Positions 14,018-22,664 of a stretch of DNA of 28,132 nt are shown here, piece by piece (the first letter of the stretch is position 1; every line of letters begins with the position of its first letter). The DNA lies in assembly GCA_036675645.1 (NCBI GenBank), contig JAKFEP010000084.1:1-28132 (forward strand), given 5' to 3'. Position numbers and translations under genes: made by a program. The notes beneath the pieces were generated by a model that saw only the letters and a program-made list of their open reading frames with translations, searched no databases and was not told the origin of the DNA. The DNA is from Methylotenera_A sp036675645 (lineage in GTDB: Bacteria > Pseudomonadota > Gammaproteobacteria > Burkholderiales > Methylophilaceae).

Positions 14018-14063
14018 AGTTAAATCCAGTTAGACTTAATCCGAATAAATTAACACTCAGCGA

Positions 14064-15041
14064 ATGAGCAACAATATGACAACAGACACAACAGCAGTTA
14101 ATACTCCTTTACAAGCTTCGGTACTTAAAAACCTTGATGCTGTGCGCGCAATGATTAAGCGCCATAAGCTCAATGATTATATTTTTTCAGCGATTGGCTT
14201 GCTTACGCTGGTGTTTGTACTACTGACATTGTTAATTCTGTTTAGTGATTTGGTAATTGATGGTTATGAGCGCTTTAATTTAAAGTTTTTAAGCGAGTTT
14301 CCATCGCGCCGCGCTGCCAACGCAGGCTTGCTGTCAGCTTGGGTAGGGTCAGCACTGGTGATGCTAGTCACCTTTTTGGTGGCGGTGCCGATGGGTGTAG
14401 CAGCTGGATTATATCTTGAGGAATATGCACCTAAAAATTGGTTTTCCGACTTGATTGAAATTAATGTGACCAATCTTGCTGGTGTGCCATCGATTGTTTA
14501 TGGTCTGTTAGCACTGGGTTTATTTGTGTATATCTTAGGTCTAGGCCAAAGCATTCTAACCGCTGGTTTAACCCTTGGTTTATTGATTCTGCCTATTGTC
14601 ATCGTTTCAACGCGTGAATCTATACGTGCCATTCCAATCGCCATCCGCGAAGCTGCTTATGCTGTTGGGGCCACTAAATGGCAAGTGGTACATGACCATG
14701 TGTTGAAATATTCTTATGGTGGTATTCTCACTGGCGTCATTATTGGTATGGCACGTGCACTGGGTGAAACAGCGCCTATTATCACCATCGGCGCACTCAC
14801 CTTTATTGCCTTCTTACCCCCATCTCCAGTGACAGAGGTCGCCCCGTTTATTAATTTTGAATGGCTGAGTTCTGGCTTTACTGTGTTGCCGATTCAGATG
14901 TTTAACTGGTTATCACGCCCGGATCATGCTTTCCATATCAATGCTGCGGCGACGGGGGCACTTATTATTATCGTCACCTTATTAATGAACGGCACAGCGA
15001 TTTACCTGCGGTACAAAATACGTAAAAACATTAAATGGTAA
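14064..15041 (+). CDS. pstA: Phosphate ABC transporter permease PstA
   Basis: The second permease subunit, 325 residues, with six helices. The EAA loop is in IREAAYAVGATKWQVVHDHVL, and other PstA blocks are LAGVPSIVYGLLALG and MARALGETAPIITIGA. The hydrophilic N-terminus (about 45 residues before the first helix) is ordinary for the longer PstA type. ATG at 14064 is used here; a second in-frame ATG at 14076 could also be the start. It forms the membrane channel with PstC, and pstB follows after 33 bp. Confidence 0.95.
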   Translation: MSNNMTTDTTAVNTPLQASVLKNLDAVRAMIKRHKLNDYIFSAIGLLTLVFVLLTLLILFSDLVIDGYERFNLKFLSEFPSRRAANAGLLSAWVGSALVMLVTFLVAVPMGVAAGLYLEEYAPKNWFSDLIEINVTNLAGVPSIVYGLLALGLFVYILGLGQSILTAGLTLGLLILPIVIVSTRESIRAIPIAIREAAYAVGATKWQVVHDHVLKYSYGGILTGVIIGMARALGETAPIITIGALTFIAFLPPSPVTEVAPFINFEWLSSGFTVLPIQMFNWLSRPDHAFHINAAATGALIIIVTLLMNGTAIYLRYKIRKNIKW

Positions 15042-15074
15042 GCCTATTCAACATAAAAAATATTAGAGAAAAAC

Positions 15075-15854
15075 ATGCAAAATACAACTAGCGTTATTAA
15101 AGCAGAATCAAAAAACCTGGATTTCTTTTATAGCAATGGCATGCAAGCACTTAAAAGTGTGAATATGCCTTTATATGAAAAGAAAATTACCGCACTGATA
15201 GGCCCTTCTGGTTGCGGAAAATCCACATTTTTACGCTGTTTTAATCGCATGCATGATTTGTACCCTGGCAATAAATACCAAGGTGAAATCGTTATGCATC
15301 CAGATAACACCAATATTCTAGAGCATGGCGTAGACCCGATTGAAGTGCGTATGCGCATCAGTATGGTATTTCAAAAGCCTAATCCGTTTCCTAAATCTAT
15401 ATATGAAAACGTGGCATATGGCTTAAGAGTACGCGGGGAAAACAACAAGCGTATGTTAGATGACAAAGTAGAAGAGGCCTTAAAAGGGGCGGCTTTGTGG
15501 AACGAAGTGAAAGACCGTCAACAAGATTTAGCTTTTAATCTTTCTGGCGGTCAGCAGCAGCGTCTATGCATCGCACGCGCATTAGCTACCGACCCGGAAA
15601 TTATGTTATTTGACGAGCCAACCAGCGCATTAGACCCGATTGCTACGGCGAATATTGAAGAGCTGATGTCTGAACTTAAACAAAAGCTCACCATTTTGGT
15701 GGTTACCCACAATATGCAACAAGCGGCACGCGTGTCAGATTACACCGCCTATATGTATTTGGGTGAGTTGATGGAATATGACGACACTAATACCATTTTT
15801 ACTAACCCTACACGTAAAGAGACTGAAGACTACATCACTGGAAAATTTGGCTAA
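15075..15854 (+). CDS. pstB: Phosphate ABC transporter ATPase PstB
   Basis: A 259-residue cytoplasmic ATPase that energises Pst uptake and, with PhoU, relays phosphate status to PhoR. Walker A is GPSGCGKST (about residues 42-50), the Q-loop is in MVFQKPNPFPKSIYENV, the ABC signature is LSGGQQQR, Walker B is IMLFDEPTSALDP, and the H-loop is in VVTHNMQQA. The C-terminal ETEDYITGKFG is diagnostic of PstB. GAGAAA precedes the ATG. phoU follows in the same direction. Confidence 0.97.
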   Translation: MQNTTSVIKAESKNLDFFYSNGMQALKSVNMPLYEKKITALIGPSGCGKSTFLRCFNRMHDLYPGNKYQGEIVMHPDNTNILEHGVDPIEVRMRISMVFQKPNPFPKSIYENVAYGLRVRGENNKRMLDDKVEEALKGAALWNEVKDRQQDLAFNLSGGQQQRLCIARALATDPEIMLFDEPTSALDPIATANIEELMSELKQKLTILVVTHNMQQAARVSDYTAYMYLGELMEYDDTNTIFTNPTRKETEDYITGKFG

Positions 15855-15916
15855 TTTAAATGCTTAACCATCCATCTGATTTTTCATTGAAGCATTAGGA
15901 CTAATAGGGAACCACC

Positions 15917-16624
15917 ATGCAATCTGAACATATATCTAAACAATACGACGCCGATCTGGAAGCGGTGCGCGCAAAAGTCCTGGAAATGGGCGCTTTAGTA
16001 GAGCAGCAAATAGTTGACGCATTACAAGCTTTGCTGAAGAACAGTTCTGAACTAGCACAAAGTGTCATTAAAAAAGATGAACTTGTGAACGCATTAGAAG
16101 TGCAAATTGATGAAGATTGCAGTCACATTATTGCGCGTCGGCAGCCTGCAGCGGGTGATTTGCGCATGGTGTTAATGATGATTAAGAGTATTACCGATCT
16201 CGAGCGCGTTGGCGATGAGGCGTCCAAAATCGCCCGTTTTGCCATTAAAGCGAGCGAGACGGAGCGTTTGGCCGCGCCACGCTTTGCAGAGATCAAGTCC
16301 ATGGCAAATAGCACCAAAGATATGCTGCATAAAGCTTTGGATGCTTTCGCGCGCTCCGATGCCAGCAAGGTGATTGAAATCGCACAAATGGACGCAGAGG
16401 TAGATGAACAATATCAAGCTGTGATTCGTCAGTTAATTACCTTTATGTTAGAAGATCCACGCACTATTTCGGTATGTTTAGAAGTGCTGTTTATTGCAAA
16501 AGCTGTTGAACGCATTGGCGACCATGCCAAAAATATTTCTGAAAATGTGGTGTATATGGTGCAGGGAAAAGACGTTCGTCATACCAGCCTTGCCGATATG
16601 CAGTTACGGGTATTAAAAGAGTAA
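15917..16624 (+). CDS. phoU: Phosphate signalling regulator PhoU
   Basis: A 235-residue helical protein made of two PhoU repeats. Metal-binding clusters lie in DLERVGDEASKIA (about residues 94-106) and in AVERIGDHAKNISENVVYMVQG near the C-terminus, the classical E/D-x-x-x-D pattern. It couples the Pst complex to the PhoR histidine kinase and represses the Pho regulon when phosphate is plentiful. AGGGA lies a few bases before the ATG. phoB and phoR are not in this window. A terminator follows, closing the pst operon. Confidence 0.96.
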   Translation: MQSEHISKQYDADLEAVRAKVLEMGALVEQQIVDALQALLKNSSELAQSVIKKDELVNALEVQIDEDCSHIIARRQPAAGDLRMVLMMIKSITDLERVGDEASKIARFAIKASETERLAAPRFAEIKSMANSTKDMLHKALDAFARSDASKVIEIAQMDAEVDEQYQAVIRQLITFMLEDPRTISVCLEVLFIAKAVERIGDHAKNISENVVYMVQGKDVRHTSLADMQLRVLKE

Positions 16625-16643
16625 TCCATAGTCTGCAAACCTT

Positions 16644-16672
16644 AACCGCCTGTGTTGCGCAGGCGGTTTTTT
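16644..16672 (+). terminator. Rho-independent terminator after phoU
   Basis: Stem AACCGCCTG (16644-16652) / CAGGCGGTT (16660-16668), loop TGTTGCG, followed by a T run. It lies 19 bp after the phoU stop and separates the pst operon from the porin gene. Confidence 0.92.
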
Positions 16673-16724
16673 ATTGTCGCAAAAATACAACGCAACTCCA
16701 CAAGTGCATATCTTAATAGCTCTT

Positions 16725-16757
16725 TGTCATCAGTTTGTCATATTAAAGTCTCAAAAT
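16725..16757 (+). promoter_or_regulatory. Pho box and -10 for the phosphate porin
   Basis: TGTCATCAGTTTGTCAT (16725-16741): two perfect TGTCAT half-sites exactly 11 bp apart. A weak -10, CAAAAT (16752-16757), starts about 10 bp after it. It lies about 65 bp upstream of the porin ATG. Confidence 0.88.
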
Positions 16758-16805
16758 TCGTGTGTTGAAAAAACTTAAATCAATTGTTTATTTGGGGACT
16801 TGAGA

Positions 16806-18284
16806 ATGAATTTTAAATTACGCAGTTTGGTTGCTAGCACGCTGACAAGCACATTTTTGTTAGGTTTTACAGGCGCTGCTTTAGCTGACAGCACAGACGA
16901 TATTGTGAATGCATTAATGGCAAAAGGGGTGCTGACTGAAGAAGAAGGTGCACTGTTGTTAAAAGGCCGCACCGGTGAAAAAGAAGCGGCAGATAAGAAA
17001 AAACAATCTGCAGTATCTGCAAAATATAAAGATGGCATCGTGTTGGAAACTGGCGACGGTAAGAATAGTTTGGCAATCAATGGTCGTGTTCATGCCGATT
17101 ACCGTAGCTTTAACTATAACGAAGATGACAATGGTTCTGCAGTATTAAGTGGTACTGGTTCAGATACATTTGATGTGCGTCGTGCGCGTTTGGGCGCTAA
17201 AGTTAAATTTTTAGACTACTACGAGGGTGAAGTTGTTGGTAACTTATCGGGTGGTAGCTCAACACTTGATGTTGCATATTTAAACGTTGCATGGTGGAAA
17301 CCAGTGCAGTTTCGTTTTGGTCAATTTAAAATGCCATTCAGCATAGAACAACTGACTAGCTCGAATAATATCGATTTTGTTGAGCGTAGTTTTGTTGATG
17401 CCTACATTCCTGCAAAAGAAATTGGCGCGATGGTACATGGCTCCCCCTTTAAAGGCGTGACTTATGGCCTAGCCGCCTCTACTGGCCGAGGTATCAATGC
17501 CGCCGAGAATGATGTGCGTGTGGATGGCGTAGATGTGATCGGTCGCGTAACAGCCAACTTTGCCGAAATGATGGAAAACAAGGAAATGGTCATGCACGTT
17601 GGTGCGGCGTTTTCTGAAGGCGATATATCAAAAGGCGATGGTAATGCAGCCTTTGGTGGTAACAGGGCTACTGAAGCCCGTGGTGCAAGCTTCTTTACTG
17701 CGCCAGTAGTGAATTCACTATTTACTACCTCTGATGCAGCTGTAGACCGTAGTCGTGTAGGTTTGGAAGGTGCATTAGCTTACGGTCCATTTAAAGTACA
17801 AAGCCAGTGGTCCAAGTCAGGTTTTGATTTTGACACTGCTACAAGAGGCTATGATGTTGACGTGAATACATTCTACGTTCAGGCTTTATGGACAATTTCT
17901 GGCGAAAAGCATGCTGACCGATACAAAAACGGTGCATTTGGCGCGTTAAAACCGACTAATAATTTTGACCCAACTAATTTCAGTGGTGGCGCATGGGAAG
18001 TTGGTGCACGCTATAGCAAATTTGATGCAAGTGATTTTGATACCGTAGGGTTAAGAGGTGGAGTTGGTACCGATGCACAAGTGACCACAAAAGCAGCTGG
18101 TTTCACAGAAGCCGATGCTTGGACAGTAGGTTTGAAATTTGTACCTAATGCACATATTCGCTTTATGTTAGATTATGTACAGACGGACTTTGAGCAACCT
18201 ATTGGTACTACTGGGGTTACTATCAATGGCGACCAGGAAGACGATGAAAAAGCCATATTATTCCGTACACAGTTAACTTTCTAA
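16806..18284 (+). CDS. OprP/OprO-type phosphate-selective outer-membrane porin
   Basis: Outer-membrane beta-barrel of 492 residues. A signal peptide (NFKLRSLVASTLTSTFLLGFTGAALA, cleaved before DSTDD) is followed by a short helical region with lysines and glutamates, then the barrel starting at 'YKDGIVLETGDGKNSLAINGRVHADYRSF', the opening of the OprP/OprO family. The block FRFGQFKMPFSIEQLTSSNNIDFVERS is highly typical, and the chain ends in phenylalanine, as barrels do. I choose ATG 16806 with GGGGA at 16794-16798 rather than the TTG at 16800. Family members are trimeric anion or phosphate channels. The strong Pho box and position after phoU support phosphate or polyphosphate passage. Confidence 0.92.
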   Translation: MNFKLRSLVASTLTSTFLLGFTGAALADSTDDIVNALMAKGVLTEEEGALLLKGRTGEKEAADKKKQSAVSAKYKDGIVLETGDGKNSLAINGRVHADYRSFNYNEDDNGSAVLSGTGSDTFDVRRARLGAKVKFLDYYEGEVVGNLSGGSSTLDVAYLNVAWWKPVQFRFGQFKMPFSIEQLTSSNNIDFVERSFVDAYIPAKEIGAMVHGSPFKGVTYGLAASTGRGINAAENDVRVDGVDVIGRVTANFAEMMENKEMVMHVGAAFSEGDISKGDGNAAFGGNRATEARGASFFTAPVVNSLFTTSDAAVDRSRVGLEGALAYGPFKVQSQWSKSGFDFDTATRGYDVDVNTFYVQALWTISGEKHADRYKNGAFGALKPTNNFDPTNFSGGAWEVGARYSKFDASDFDTVGLRGGVGTDAQVTTKAAGFTEADAWTVGLKFVPNAHIRFMLDYVQTDFEQPIGTTGVTINGDQEDDEKAILFRTQLTF

Positions 18285-18305
18285 AATTAAGTAAGTGCTG
18301 AGAAT

Positions 18306-18333
18306 AAAAACCCGCTCTAGTAGCGGGTTTTTT
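18306..18333 (+). terminator. Rho-independent terminator after the porin gene
   Basis: Stem AAAAACCCGCT (18306-18316) / AGCGGGTTTTT (18322-18332), loop CTAGT, ending in T6. It lies 21 bp past the porin stop. Confidence 0.93.
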
Positions 18334-18395
18334 GTTTACGTTCAGTTAATTTTACGATTAGCGGCATCTTAAAAAGATCGATTTAAACTATCGGG

Positions 18396-18401
18396 TATAA
18401 T
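18396..18401 (+). promoter_or_regulatory. Candidate -10 box for carbonic anhydrase gene
   Basis: A perfect TATAAT 28 bp before the ATG at 18430. No good -35 is visible at 16-18 bp. Confidence 0.5.
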
Positions 18402-18429
18402 GTTCGAAATTAGTGATTTGGAATAGTTT

Positions 18430-19068
18430 ATGTACAAGCACCCATTATTAGACCGCGATAAAATGTCTCCGCAAGAGGCTTTAGATATCTTAATCGAAGG
18501 CAATCAACGTTTTGTTAACAATCAAATCTCAAAAAAAGACTTCGAGTCTTTAATTCATCTTACTAAAGACAAGCAGCATCCATTTACCTCTTTTTTAAGC
18601 TGCAGCGATTCACGCGCGCCAGTTGAAATGCTGTTTGATCAAGCTTTGGGTGATGTATTTAGCGTACGCTTGGCAGGTAATATTGCATCTGATAAAGGTA
18701 TAGGCAGTTTGGAGTTCGCTAGTAAGTATCTAGGTTCTAAGTTGATTGTAGTGCTTGGACACACCAGCTGCGGCGCAGTAAAAGCAGCATGTGATAACTT
18801 CAGGGAAGGGCATATCGGCGAGATCATCAATCACATTAGACCCGCGGTGCGCCAGGAGAAAACAGTGCTTGAGTCGCGTGATTCTACTAATGAAGATTTT
18901 GTGGCAAAAGTGTGCGAGTTAAATGTAAAAGTGCAAATCAAGCAGATTATGCACAGTAGCGATATTATCGAAGACCTGCTGAACGAAAAGAAAATCGGCT
19001 TGATTGGCGGCGTTTACAATATATCAACCGGCCAGGTTAATTTCTTGCAAGATACCTTATTGCTCTAA
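18430..19068 (+). CDS. Beta-class carbonic anhydrase
   Basis: A 212-residue cytoplasmic zinc enzyme interconverting carbon dioxide and bicarbonate. Zinc ligands are Cys58 in SCSDSR, His111 and Cys114 in GHTSCGA, and the catalytic dyad Asp60-Arg62 is present in the same CSDSR motif. The N-terminal 'MSPQEALDILIEGNQRFVNN' is typical of bacterial beta-CAs. It has no signal peptide. It stands alone between the porin terminator and the convergent fdx (5 bp between stops). Bicarbonate supply for carboxylases is the expected role. No Pho box was found, so it is probably not part of the phosphate group. Confidence 0.95.
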   Translation: MYKHPLLDRDKMSPQEALDILIEGNQRFVNNQISKKDFESLIHLTKDKQHPFTSFLSCSDSRAPVEMLFDQALGDVFSVRLAGNIASDKGIGSLEFASKYLGSKLIVVLGHTSCGAVKAACDNFREGHIGEIINHIRPAVRQEKTVLESRDSTNEDFVAKVCELNVKVQIKQIMHSSDIIEDLLNEKKIGLIGGVYNISTGQVNFLQDTLLL

Positions 19069-19073
19069 CTGCT

Positions 19074-19415
19074 TTAGCGATGGCCTTCTTTGGCCATGTT
19101 GATACTGTATTTTGGAATTTCCACTACCAGGTCTTCGGTACCAATAATCGCCTGACAAGATAAGCGTGATTGCGGCTCTAAGCCCCACGCTTTATCCAGT
19201 AAATCATCCTCTGTGTCGTCAGATGCTTCCAGTGTTTTAAAGCCTTCGCGAATGATCACATGGCAAGTCGTGCATGCGCAAGCCATGTCGCAGGCGTGAT
19301 CAATATCAATCTCGTTCTTTAATAAGGTTTCGCAGATTGAGTCACCTGTTTTCCCCTCAATGGCCGCGCCATCGGGACAGAGTTCAACGTGTGGTAATAC
19401 GATAATTTGTGGCAT
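19074..19415 (-). CDS. fdx: ISC-type [2Fe-2S] ferredoxin
   Basis: A 113-residue adrenodoxin-type ferredoxin, the last gene of the isc operon. Ligands Cys42, Cys48, Cys51 and Cys87 match the E. coli Fdx positions (HACDMACACTTC and SRLSCQ). It gives electrons to IscS/IscU during cluster assembly and to IscA-dependent [4Fe-4S] formation. It starts 23 bp after hscA. Its stop is 5 bp from the convergent carbonic anhydrase stop, with no terminator in between. Confidence 0.96.
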   Translation of the reverse strand: MPQIIVLPHVELCPDGAAIEGKTGDSICETLLKNEIDIDHACDMACACTTCHVIIREGFKTLEASDDTEDDLLDKAWGLEPQSRLSCQAIIGTEDLVVEIPKYSINMAKEGHR

Positions 19416-19438
19416 AAGTTTATTCTTTAACTTGTTCT

Positions 19439-21331
19439 TTATATTTCGATTGAATCTAGATTTTTACCAGCCAGTGCGCGGCTCACGCCAGCATCCATGC
19501 GCCTTGCAGCAAATTCCTCGGTGGCAGTATTTAAATCTTCTGTGGCTTTAATAATGCTGTCAGTATTAACATTGCCAGCACCCGCATGGATATTGGTCTG
19601 CTGTATTAAATTTGTAAGCGCATCTATTTTAGCTTTAATTTGTTGTTTTTCTTGCTTATTTAATAAGTCGCCGTCTTTTTCAAGCGCATTCTTGATGGCT
19701 TCCAGCAAGCTTTCTGCGTCTACTTTTGCTTCAGCTAACGCACGTGCTTGTTTGTCGGTTTCGGCCGCGCTAAAACCGCTTTTCAGCATGGCTAAAATTT
19801 GCTCTTCGCTTAAACCATAACTTGGTTTAACCACAATATTCGCTTCCACATTGCTGGCAATTTCCCGTGCCGAAACACTCAGTAAGCCATCTGCATCTAC
19901 CGTAAAGGTCACGCGAATGCGCGCTGCACCAGCCACCATGGGTGGAATGCCACGCAGTTCAAACTGGGCAAGTGAGCGGCAATCGCTCACTAACTCACGT
20001 TCACCTTGTAGCACGTGAATACTCATGGCGGTTTGGCCATCTTTAAAGGTGGTGAACTCCTGCGCGCGCGCAATGGGCAAAGTAGCGTTGCGCGGGATAA
20101 TTTTTTCTACCAAGCCACCCATAGTTTCTAGGCCAAGTGACAAGGGAATCACATCCAGCAATAGCAAGTCTGCTCCGCTTTTGTTGCCCGCCAAAGTATT
20201 GGCTTGTATAGCTGCGCCTAAGGCCACGATTTTATCAGGATCTAAATTGTTGAGCGGAGACTGTTTAAAAAAATCAGCCACAGCCAAGCGAATTTGCGGC
20301 ATGCGCGTGGCGCCACCTACTAGCACCACACCTTTAATGTCTTCAACATTCAAGTTGGCATCGCGTAATGCTTTTTTAGTTGGGTTGAGGGTCTTGGTCA
20401 CTAGCGTTTGCGTCAACTCATTAAACTGCTTTGTGCTTAAGGTAAGGTTAATCAATTCACCCGTACTTAACATGCTGGTAATTTGTGCGCTAGCGTGGTC
20501 AGTCAGCCACTCCTTGGCCTCGCGTGCTTTGGTTAGCAGCAAACGTGTATCCTGCGCATTGACTGGCTTGCATTTACTTTGTTCAAGTATCCAGCAGAAA
20601 ATACGGCGATCGAAATCGTCACCGCCCAACGCGCTATCACCGTTGGTGGCGAGTACCTCAAATACACCTTTTGATAACTTCAAAATACTAATGTCAAAAG
20701 TCCCGCCGCCTAAGTCATAAATGACATAAGTGCCCTCAGCCGCATTGTCTAAGCCGTAAGCGACCGCAGCAGCAGTAGGTTCATTTAACAAGCGCAGTAC
20801 GTTTAAACCCGCCAAGCGTGCTGCATCTTTAGTGGCTTGACGTTGTGCGTCATCAAAGTAAGCAGGAACGGTAATCACTGCACCCACTAATTCGCCGCCC
20901 AAGCTCTTTTCAGCGCGATTTTTAAGCGCTTTTAAAATTTCCGCCGAGATTTCAACCGGGCTTTTAATGCCGGCGCGTGTTTCAATTTGCAGCATTTCGT
21001 TATTATTATCAACAAAGTGATAGGGTTGCAGCGAAGCATCAATATCTTTTAGGCCGCGTCCCATAAAGCGTTTAGTAGAAACAATCGTATTGGCTGGATC
21101 TTGGCTTTGTGCAGCTTGTGCGCTATACCCTACGTCTATATTGCCATCTGCTAAGTAGCGCACCACGCTGGGTAACAGCGCATGACCGTCATCATCGACC
21201 AAAACACTGCTCAAGCCGCTACGCACGGTGGCAACGAGTGAATTAGTGGTGCCTAAATCAATGCCCACCGCGAGTTTGTGTTGGTGTGGTGCGGCAGATT
21301 GACCAGGTTCTGAGATTTGGAGTAGTGCCAT
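19439..21331 (-). CDS. hscA: Fe-S assembly Hsp70 chaperone HscA
   Basis: A 630-residue Hsp70 specialised for IscU (E. coli 616). The nucleotide-binding domain begins at about residue 23 with VGIDLGTTNSLVA and contains the phosphate-2 loop YDLGGGTFDIS and the adenosine motif VLVGGATRMP. The substrate-binding domain follows from about residue 390 (DVIPLSLGLETMGGLVEKIIPRNATLP), with a helical lid at the C-terminus. Its partner HscB is encoded 16 bp upstream, and its client IscU with the LPPVK motif is in the same operon. ATP hydrolysis drives cluster release from IscU. Confidence 0.97.
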   Translation of the reverse strand: MALLQISEPGQSAAPHQHKLAVGIDLGTTNSLVATVRSGLSSVLVDDDGHALLPSVVRYLADGNIDVGYSAQAAQSQDPANTIVSTKRFMGRGLKDIDASLQPYHFVDNNNEMLQIETRAGIKSPVEISAEILKALKNRAEKSLGGELVGAVITVPAYFDDAQRQATKDAARLAGLNVLRLLNEPTAAAVAYGLDNAAEGTYVIYDLGGGTFDISILKLSKGVFEVLATNGDSALGGDDFDRRIFCWILEQSKCKPVNAQDTRLLLTKAREAKEWLTDHASAQITSMLSTGELINLTLSTKQFNELTQTLVTKTLNPTKKALRDANLNVEDIKGVVLVGGATRMPQIRLAVADFFKQSPLNNLDPDKIVALGAAIQANTLAGNKSGADLLLLDVIPLSLGLETMGGLVEKIIPRNATLPIARAQEFTTFKDGQTAMSIHVLQGERELVSDCRSLAQFELRGIPPMVAGAARIRVTFTVDADGLLSVSAREIASNVEANIVVKPSYGLSEEQILAMLKSGFSAAETDKQARALAEAKVDAESLLEAIKNALEKDGDLLNKQEKQQIKAKIDALTNLIQQTNIHAGAGNVNTDSIIKATEDLNTATEEFAARRMDAGVSRALAGKNLDSIEI

Positions 21332-21347
21332 TGATTGCGCTTTTTAA

Positions 21348-21857
21348 TTAGTCTAGTTTTTCAATTGATTTGAGGATGTCCGCACGCACTTTATCCATAA
21401 AAATCAGTTTGCGTGTGCTATCGGTGGCTTCACTTAATTGATTATGTTGAAATTGGTCTTTTAAATTTTCTTGTAAGCTTTTACCAGCAGTGCCAATCTC
21501 ATCCAGCAGAATTTCCAGCGTTGAAACTTCACCTGCATTTTCGGCGTCTTCAATCGCTTCACGCCACTCCATTTGCTGCATTAAAAAATCGGCAGGCATT
21601 TGGTTGTTTTTCTCATCTATTGCTGTAACACCTTGCAGGCCCAATAGATATGCGGCACGCAGACCAGGTGACTTAAGTGTTTGATAAGCTTCATTCGCCA
21701 AGGTTGCAGTTTGCATAGAGGCTAATTTTTCTGAAGATGATGCAGTGACAAAGCGATCTGGATGCGACTCAAATTGTATTTTTCGGTAATTACTTTCTAA
21801 AGTTGCTACATCCAGGTTAAACGTTTGAGGCAGTTTAAATAGCTCGAAGTAATTCAT
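21348..21857 (-). CDS. hscB: Fe-S assembly J-domain co-chaperone HscB
   Basis: A 169-residue J-protein that brings IscU to HscA. The N-terminal J domain holds the HPD motif in FESHPDRF, followed by a C-terminal three-helix IscU-binding domain. The frame is open up to 21902, giving 15 more residues (MRLWRKLHG...) that overlap iscA by 31 bp. I choose ATG 21857 because MNYFELFKLPQTF aligns directly with the E. coli start MDYFTLFGLP and the length matches (171). No strong Shine-Dalgarno is seen, so coupling to iscA translation is likely. Confidence 0.93.
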   Translation of the reverse strand: MNYFELFKLPQTFNLDVATLESNYRKIQFESHPDRFVTASSSEKLASMQTATLANEAYQTLKSPGLRAAYLLGLQGVTAIDEKNNQMPADFLMQQMEWREAIEDAENAGEVSTLEILLDEIGTAGKSLQENLKDQFQHNQLSEATDSTRKLIFMDKVRADILKSIEKLD

Positions 21858-21871
21858 AGTGTACAAAGCAA

Positions 21872-22195
21872 CTAGACCGTGAAGCTTTCTCCACAGCCGC
21901 ATTCATCTTTCACGTTCGGATTGTTGAACTTAAAGCCTTCGTTCAAGCCTTCCTTGGTGAAGTCGAGCTCGGTGCCATCAATGTAGGCTAAGCTTTTCGG
22001 ATCAACAATCACTTTTACGCCGTGGCTTTCAAATGCCATATCTTCCGGGTTTAAATCATCCACAAACTCAAGCGTGTAGGCCATGCCAGAGCAGCCTGTA
22101 GTTTTAACGCCCAAGCGCAAGCCGATGCCTTTGCCTCTATTGCTCAGGAATTTCTCGACACGGTTTGCTGCAGTTTCAGTCAAGGTGATTGCCAT
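21872..22195 (-). CDS. iscA: A-type Fe-S carrier IscA
   Basis: A 107-residue A-type carrier and scaffold. The three conserved cysteines are Cys35 (TTGCSGM) and Cys99/Cys101 (DECGCGESF). It transfers clusters, especially for [4Fe-4S] maturation. AGAGAG lies just before the ATG. It is placed between iscU and hscB as in the standard isc operon. Confidence 0.97.
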   Translation of the reverse strand: MAITLTETAANRVEKFLSNRGKGIGLRLGVKTTGCSGMAYTLEFVDDLNPEDMAFESHGVKVIVDPKSLAYIDGTELDFTKEGLNEGFKFNNPNVKDECGCGESFTV

Positions 22196-22233
22196 AGGTC
22201 TCTCTTTAATTTGATAGGAATTTTAAAAAATTC

Positions 22234-22629
22234 TTATGCAGTTACCTTTGCCGATTGCTTCGCTTTAATATCCGCGACTGCTGCTTTAATCGCATCTTCT
22301 GCCAATACTGAGCAGTGAATTTTTACTGGCGGCAAGGCCAACTCTTCTGCAATAGCAGAGTTTTTAATCGCGTAAGCTTCGTCAACCGTTTTGCCTTTTA
22401 ACCATTCGGTAACAAGTGAACTAGAAGCGATGGCTGAACCGCAACCATAGGTTTTGAACTTGGCATCTTCAATAATGCCGTTGTCATTCACCTTGATCAT
22501 CAATTTCATCACGTCGCCGCAAGCAGGCGCACCTACCATGCCGGTGCCTACGTTAGGATCGTTTTTATCTAAACTGCCCACGTTACGCGGGTTTTCATAG
22601 TGGTCTAATACTTTGTCTGAATATGCCAT
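22234..22629 (-). CDS. iscU: Fe-S cluster scaffold IscU
   Basis: A 131-residue scaffold on which IscS-derived sulfur and iron are assembled. Ligands Cys37, Asp39, Cys63 and Cys106 are all present (PACGD, YGCGSAI, IHCSV), as is the HscA recognition motif LPPVK (residues 99-103). AAAGGAG lies eight bases before the ATG. A small hairpin (22644-22661) separates it from iscS. Confidence 0.98.
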   Translation of the reverse strand: MAYSDKVLDHYENPRNVGSLDKNDPNVGTGMVGAPACGDVMKLMIKVNDNGIIEDAKFKTYGCGSAIASSSLVTEWLKGKTVDEAYAIKNSAIAEELALPPVKIHCSVLAEDAIKAAVADIKAKQSAKVTA

Positions 22630-22643
22630 TTTGTTGCTCCTTT

Positions 22644-22661
22644 ACTGGTTTAACAACCAGT
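22644..22661 (-). other. Hairpin in the iscS-iscU junction
   Basis: Perfect 7-bp stem ACTGGTT / AACCAGT with a 4-base loop, between the iscS stop (22665) and the iscU Shine-Dalgarno. It has no T run, so it is unlikely to terminate; it could protect or set the ends of processed mRNA. Confidence 0.6.
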
Positions 22662-22664
22662 CAT

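Noticed and set aside
20025..20720. Long plus-strand open frame antisense to hscA (231 codons)
   Set aside because: A shadow of the strongly conserved hscA. The product is Ser/Ala/Leu-rich with no family resemblance.
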